A stretch of 33,150 nt of DNA from positions 1 through 33,150 of the forward strand of contig CAKSUQ010000020.1 in the NCBI GenBank assembly GCA_934502625.1, read 5' to 3'. Positions 29,860 to 33,150 of the stretch are shown one piece after another. The translations under genes and the position numbers were made by a program. The notes under the pieces were generated by a model. That model saw only the letters and a list, made by a program, of their open reading frames with translations, searched no databases and was not told the DNA's origin. The stretch's first letter is position 1, and every line of letters begins with the position of its first letter. Source of the stretch: an uncultured Gemmiger sp. (GTDB lineage: Bacteria > Bacillota > Clostridia > Oscillospirales > Ruminococcaceae).

Positions 29860-30720
29860 ATGGAAAATCAGGAACTTTTGCGCGAAACAAAGAAGCACGG
29901 CGCTGCGTGGTTTCCCTTCAACATCTATCCCTGCACCATCCCGAAGGACTTTCCGCAGGTCGCCCTGCACTGGCAGGACAGCATGGAGTTGGTCTTTGTC
30001 AAAAAAGGACGCGGCATCGTGCAGGCCGGTGTGCAAAGCTGGGAAGCCGCCGCAGGCGACGTCTATGTTTTCGCCCCCGGCGTGCTGCATGCACTGCGCC
30101 AGCTGCCCGGCGAGGTGATGGAGTACGAAAATATCATTTTCGACTTGGAGCTGCTGGGCGGCGTGGGCGACCTCTGCGCCGAAAAATATCTGCTGCCGCT
30201 GCAAAGCGGCCGCCTTGCGCTGCCCATGCGCCTGACTGAGGACGACTGGGGCTACACTTGGGCGGTGCGCTGCCTGCATGCCGCCGAGGAGTTCAATAAA
30301 TTAAAGGACGTCGGCTACGAGCTCTGCATCAAGGGCGAGCTGCTGCTGTTTTTGGCGGCGCTCGTCGGGCGTTCGGGCGACCTGCCCCCGGCCGAGACCA
30401 CCGACACCCGGCGGCTGAAGACTGTTTTGCAGCTTATCAACGAGCAATATTCCGGCGAGCTGCACGTCACCGACGCGGCAGCGGCCTGCGGGTGCAGTCC
30501 CAGCCATTTTATGCGGTGGTTCAAAAAAATGACCGGGCAGGGCTTCACTGAATACCTGAACGACCACCGCCTTGCCGCTGCCGCAGACGCCCTGCGTGGC
30601 GGCAGCGACACGATCTTGGCGATTTCGGAGCAGTGCGGGTTTGAAAACCTGTCCTACTTCAACCGGCTTTTCAAAAAGCGGTACGGCATGACCCCGCGGG
30701 AGTACCGCAGCAAGCCGTGA
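29860..30720 (+). CDS. AraC-family transcriptional regulator with cupin sensor domain
   Basis: A 286-residue regulator. Residues of about 25-110 form an AraC-type cupin (LHWQDSMELVFVKKGRGIVQAG, AAGDVYVFAPGVLHAL). The C-terminal 100 residues hold two helix-turn-helix units: LHVTDAAAACGCSPSHFMRWFKKMTGQGFTEYL and ILAISEQCGFENLSYFNRLFKKRYGMTPREYR, the latter the AraC signature. Two adjacent ATGs occur (29857 and 29860); GAGG (29848-29851) favours the second. It sits between glgP (divergent) and pulA (same direction, 123 bp downstream), so it probably controls alpha-glucan use. Two direct CGGGAAAT repeats just after its stop are candidate sites for it. The effector is unknown. Confidence 0.9.
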   Translation: MENQELLRETKKHGAAWFPFNIYPCTIPKDFPQVALHWQDSMELVFVKKGRGIVQAGVQSWEAAAGDVYVFAPGVLHALRQLPGEVMEYENIIFDLELLGGVGDLCAEKYLLPLQSGRLALPMRLTEDDWGYTWAVRCLHAAEEFNKLKDVGYELCIKGELLLFLAALVGRSGDLPPAETTDTRRLKTVLQLINEQYSGELHVTDAAAACGCSPSHFMRWFKKMTGQGFTEYLNDHRLAAAADALRGGSDTILAISEQCGFENLSYFNRLFKKRYGMTPREYRSKP

Positions 30721-30750
30721 CGGGAAATCACGGGAAATGAAACGTTTCCC
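30721..30750. promoter_or_regulatory. Candidate regulator sites upstream of pulA
   Basis: CGGGAAAT occurs twice at a 10-bp period (30721-30728 and 30731-30738), as direct-repeat half-sites of an AraC-type activator might. The perfect palindrome GAAACGTTTC (30739-30748), with the CG centre typical of LacI/CcpA/MalR operators, abuts the -35 box. GGGAAA and TTTCCC (30732-30737, 30745-30750) add an outer inverted repeat. Confidence 0.5.
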
Positions 30751-30779
30751 TTGCAAAGTGTCCGCACACCTGCTACAAT
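30751..30779 (+). promoter_or_regulatory. Promoter of pulA
   Basis: TTGCAA (30751-30756), 17 nt, TACAAT (30774-30779). The leader to the ATG at 30844 is about 58 nt. Confidence 0.7.
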
Positions 30780-30843
30780 ATTTTATGGTATTTGACCTGT
30801 CGAAAAAACGTATTTCAGATTATTTGGTTAGGAGCGATCACCC

Positions 30844-32775
30844 ATGAACTGGCAGCAGGCCTGCGCACTGCCGTATTATCACGGCAACGACCTCGGCGCA
30901 ATTCCATCGGCGGAGGGGACGACCTTCAAACTCTGGGCGCCCACCGCCTGCGGGGTCGTGGTCTGCCTGTTTGCCACCGGCACCGACGACGAGCCGGACG
31001 CCAAGGCGCTGGGCGTACACGAGCTGCACCGTGCCGAGGACGGCGTCTGGGCGGCCACACTGCCCGGCAACCTGCACGGTACCTATTATATCTACCGCAT
31101 CTACTTCCCGGATGGCCGCATACACGAGGTCGTTGACCCCTACGCCCGTACAGCCGGGGCGAACGGTACGCGCGGCATGGTGCTTGACCTTGCCAAGGCC
31201 GCGCCCGACGGCTGGGAGCAGGACACCCGCCCCGACATCCCCGCCCATGCCCGCAGCGTGTGGGAGGTGCATGTGGCGGACTTTTCCGCCGACGAGCACT
31301 GCGGTGTAAAACCCGAATGGCGCGGCAAGTTCATGGGCTTCACGCCCGATGATACGACGCTGGACAATGACGCTGAACACCCGACCTGCCTAAACTACCT
31401 GAAAAACCTCGGCATCAGCCATGTGCAGCTGCAGCCGATCTACGACTACGCCACCGTCGATGAAGTCCGCCCCGACGGCGGCTACAATTGGGGCTATGAC
31501 CCGCAGAACTATAACGTCCCGGAGGGCAGCTTTGCCACCGACCCGTTCCACGGCGAGGTGCGCGTCAGGGAATGCCGCGCCATGGTCGCAGCGCTGCACC
31601 GCGCGGGGCTGGGCGTCGTGATGGATGTCGTCTATAACCACACCTACCACGGCGAGAGCAACCTGGAGCGCACCGTGCCCGGCTACTGGAACCGCCGCTG
31701 GCCGAACGGCATGATGACGAACGGCTCCGGCTGCGGGTGCGACCTTGCCAGCGAGCGCCCGATGGTGCGCAAATACATCGTCGAATCTGTGCTGTATTGG
31801 GCGACGACCTACCACATCGACGGCTTCCGCTTCGACCTGATGGCCTTGGAAGACGCCGACACGATGAACGCCATCCGCGCCGCGCTGGACAGCCTGCCCG
31901 GCGGCGAGAACATTTTGATCTACGGCGAGCCGTGGATGGGCGGCGGCACGAACATGGAGGGCGGTGCGCGCCCTGCCGACAAGCGCGCCCTCGACGTACT
32001 GAGCGACCGCATCGGGTTTTTCTGCGATGACACGCGGGACTGCATCAAGGGCAATGTCTTTGACGCGGGCAACGCGGGCTATATCAACGGTGCGCCCCAG
32101 CATGGCTATGAGGTGCTGCACTCCCTCGGCGCATGGCGCAGCGGCGCGCACGGCTACTGGCCGCGCAAGGCCGGGCAGGTCGTGCAGTACGTCTCGGCGC
32201 ACGACAACTACACCCTTTGGGATAAGCTGGCCGCCGTCGCCCGGCGCAGCGATTACGATGCCCCGGACGCCGACCTGCTGACGCAGAACCGCATGGCGGC
32301 GGGCATCTACCTGACCTGTCAGGGTCTGCCCTTTATGCAGGCGGGCGAGGAATGGGGGCGCACGAAGCACGGCGACCACAACAGTTACAATGGTCCCCTG
32401 AACACGAACAAGCTGGACTGGCGGCGCGCCCACCGGCCGGAGTTTGCCGCGCTGACGGCGTTCTACCGCGGGATGCTGGCGATCCGCCGCGCCTACCCGC
32501 GCTTGAGCGGCGCGGCAGGGGAGCAGGAGCCCTTCATTCTGGCGCTGCCGGGGTGGCTGATCGGCTTTGTGCCGGAGACCGACGGCAGCACGCCGGTCGG
32601 CCAGCTGGCAGTCTACTATAACCCGGAGCGCACCCGCCAGTGGGCATCGCTGCCCGCAGGCACTTGGCGCAAGCTGAGCGACGGCGTCCATGCGGGCGCA
32701 CAGCCCTTCGGCCCCTGCTTCCGCGACGCCTTAGAGCTCGCCCCCACCAGCGTGACGGTGTTGGTGGCAGAGTAA
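30844..32775 (+). CDS. pulA: Type I pullulanase (GH13 debranching enzyme)
   Basis: A 643-residue alpha-1,6-glucan debranching enzyme. An N-terminal CBM48-like domain (AEGTTFKLWAPTACGVVVCLF, about 20-115) precedes the GH13 barrel. The type I pullulanase signature YNWGYDP is present. Catalytic residues are Asp331 (GFRFDLM), Glu362 (IYGEPW) and the third Asp454 (SAHDNYT); VMDVVYNHT is region I. There is no signal peptide, so it acts on cytoplasmic glycogen or imported maltodextrins together with GlgP. It is a little shorter than B. subtilis AmyX, mainly at the N-terminus. AGGAG lies about 9 nt before the ATG. Regulation by the neighbouring AraC protein and by a CcpA/LacI-type repressor is suggested by the upstream sites. 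Confidence 0.94.
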   Translation: MNWQQACALPYYHGNDLGAIPSAEGTTFKLWAPTACGVVVCLFATGTDDEPDAKALGVHELHRAEDGVWAATLPGNLHGTYYIYRIYFPDGRIHEVVDPYARTAGANGTRGMVLDLAKAAPDGWEQDTRPDIPAHARSVWEVHVADFSADEHCGVKPEWRGKFMGFTPDDTTLDNDAEHPTCLNYLKNLGISHVQLQPIYDYATVDEVRPDGGYNWGYDPQNYNVPEGSFATDPFHGEVRVRECRAMVAALHRAGLGVVMDVVYNHTYHGESNLERTVPGYWNRRWPNGMMTNGSGCGCDLASERPMVRKYIVESVLYWATTYHIDGFRFDLMALEDADTMNAIRAALDSLPGGENILIYGEPWMGGGTNMEGGARPADKRALDVLSDRIGFFCDDTRDCIKGNVFDAGNAGYINGAPQHGYEVLHSLGAWRSGAHGYWPRKAGQVVQYVSAHDNYTLWDKLAAVARRSDYDAPDADLLTQNRMAAGIYLTCQGLPFMQAGEEWGRTKHGDHNSYNGPLNTNKLDWRRAHRPEFAALTAFYRGMLAIRRAYPRLSGAAGEQEPFILALPGWLIGFVPETDGSTPVGQLAVYYNPERTRQWASLPAGTWRKLSDGVHAGAQPFGPCFRDALELAPTSVTVLVAE

Positions 32776-32786
32776 AATCATGCTAT

Positions 32787-32811
32787 GCTCCCCGGATGGG
32801 GAGCCTTTTTG
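32787..32811 (+). terminator. Terminator of pulA
   Basis: A 7-bp GC-rich stem GCTCCCC/GGGGAGC (32787-32793 with 32798-32804) with a GGAT loop is followed by CTTTTTG. Confidence 0.88.
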
Positions 32812-32842
32812 TTTTCCCCACTTGTTTACGCCGAGATATTAG

Positions 32843-32890
32843 AATAAGTGCGAAAGAAGTTGAAAAACTTCTTCCGCGCTTATTTTTTTT
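32843..32890 (+). terminator. Second strong terminator
   Basis: A 19-bp stem (32843-32861 with 32866-32884; two G-U or mismatch positions) with a GAAA tetraloop is followed by eight T residues. It lies 32 nt after the pulA terminator. No promoter for a separate small RNA is obvious between them, so a tandem backup terminator is the simplest reading. Confidence 0.82.
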
Positions 32891-32921
32891 CCAAAAAACT
32901 GCAAGGAGGGAGGACGACACC

Positions 32922-33032
32922 ATGAAGTATAAGCATTTGCGCGGTGCGGGCTTGGTGGATTCTATCGCCGGAGATATTGGCCTTGCCCTCGTATGTATAA
33001 ATCTTCAAACCTTTTCACCTCGCTTTACTTGA
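32922..33032 (+). CDS. Unrecognised 36-codon ORF
   Basis: The frame begins MKYKHLRGAGLVDSIAGDIG and ends NLQTFSPRFT. GGAGG sequences lie 8 and 12 nt before the ATG, which is the main support for translation. The middle (IAGDIGLALVCINL) is mildly hydrophobic. No promoter is visible between the strong terminator at 32843-32890 and the ATG, so expression is doubtful. It may be the start of a truncated gene. I recognise no family. Confidence 0.28.
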   Translation: MKYKHLRGAGLVDSIAGDIGLALVCINLQTFSPRFT

Positions 33033-33057
33033 CAATAGCATTTTTTACGCTTAATCT
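33029..33057 (+). promoter_or_regulatory. Promoter reading off the right edge
   Basis: TTGACA (33029-33034), 17 nt, TAATCT (33052-33057), overlapping the stop of the 36-codon ORF. It probably drives a gene beyond the window. Confidence 0.6.
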
Positions 33058-33082
33058 TGTAATAAAGATTTACAAACATCGG

Positions 33083-33097
33083 TGTACAAGGGGTACA
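33083..33097. promoter_or_regulatory. TGTAC-N5-GTACA inverted repeat, possible operator
   Basis: TGTAC (33083-33087) and GTACA (33093-33097) are perfectly complementary around AAGGG. It lies about 20-35 bp after the expected start of the promoter at 33029-33057, a usual place for a repressor site. The regulator is unknown. Confidence 0.4.
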
Positions 33098-33150
33098 AAC
33101 AAGATAAAATAGAAATGAGGGGCGATAGAGCGGAAATGTCAGATTTTCCA

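Noticed and set aside
1..33150. tRNA, rRNA, CRISPR, prophage or insertion sequence
   Set aside because: No cloverleaf with T-loop signature, no rRNA-like stretch, no regular repeat-spacer array and no transposase or integrase was recognised by eye.

Overview
The window looks like a chromosomal segment of a moderately GC-rich, low-molecular-complexity Gram-positive of the class Clostridia, most likely Oscillospiraceae/Ruminococcaceae of the Gemmiger/Subdoligranulum/Faecalibacterium kind. The reasons are Shine-Dalgarno-led genes, sigma-A promoters close to TTGACA/TATAAT, a CIRCE operator, a SipW-type signal peptidase with SipW-type substrates, a class III fructose-bisphosphatase, and GC-rich palindromic intergenic elements. 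The species is inferred, not shown. No rRNA, tRNA, CRISPR array, IS element or phage gene was seen.

Layout. 1-34: first codons of a minus-strand PEP carboxykinase gene with its promoter and leader. 458-4934: a four-gene surface-fibre operon: a TasA-like protein with a beta-helix tail, a sortase-type anchored protein with a Pro/Thr/Glu stalk, a small TasA-like subunit, and a SipW-like signal peptidase that carries an unusual C-terminal repeat domain. 4998-9188: three minus-strand genes, a C69 dipeptidase, class III fructose-1,6-bisphosphatase, and an Hsp20 chaperone under a CIRCE operator. 9659-16912: a LacI-type regulator followed by a sugar ABC importer (lipoprotein plus two permeases, no ATPase) and a GH42 beta-galactosidase. 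Paired TGCGCA sites lie at both promoters. 17004-19103: a UvrD/PcrA-type helicase on the minus strand, then a decayed TcdA (ThiF-family) fragment. 19612-21102: a cytoplasmic-looking GH28 polygalacturonase. 21232-25745: MarR regulator plus a heterodimeric ABC exporter, with a 28-bp palindromic operator in front. 25742-26043: a compact gene-free locus holding a strongly promoted, highly structured RNA and, on the opposite strand, a 26-codon ORF with a perfect ribosome binding site. 26101-27380: YwlG-like (DUF436) and YggS-like PLP-homeostasis genes. 27468-32775: glycogen phosphorylase (minus), an AraC-type regulator and a type I pullulanase. 32776-33150: tandem terminators, a doubtful 36-codon ORF and a promoter for something beyond the edge.

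Together the metabolic genes point to a gut saccharolytic anaerobe: galactosides and pectin oligomers are imported and cleaved, alpha-glucan is stored and mobilised by GlgP and PulA, and PEPCK and FBPase serve the lower and upper ends of glycolysis/gluconeogenesis. The most novel-looking parts are the RNA/antisense mini-ORF locus at 25742-26043 (a type I toxin-antitoxin or regulatory RNA candidate) and the SipW-beta-solenoid fusion at the end of the fibre operon.
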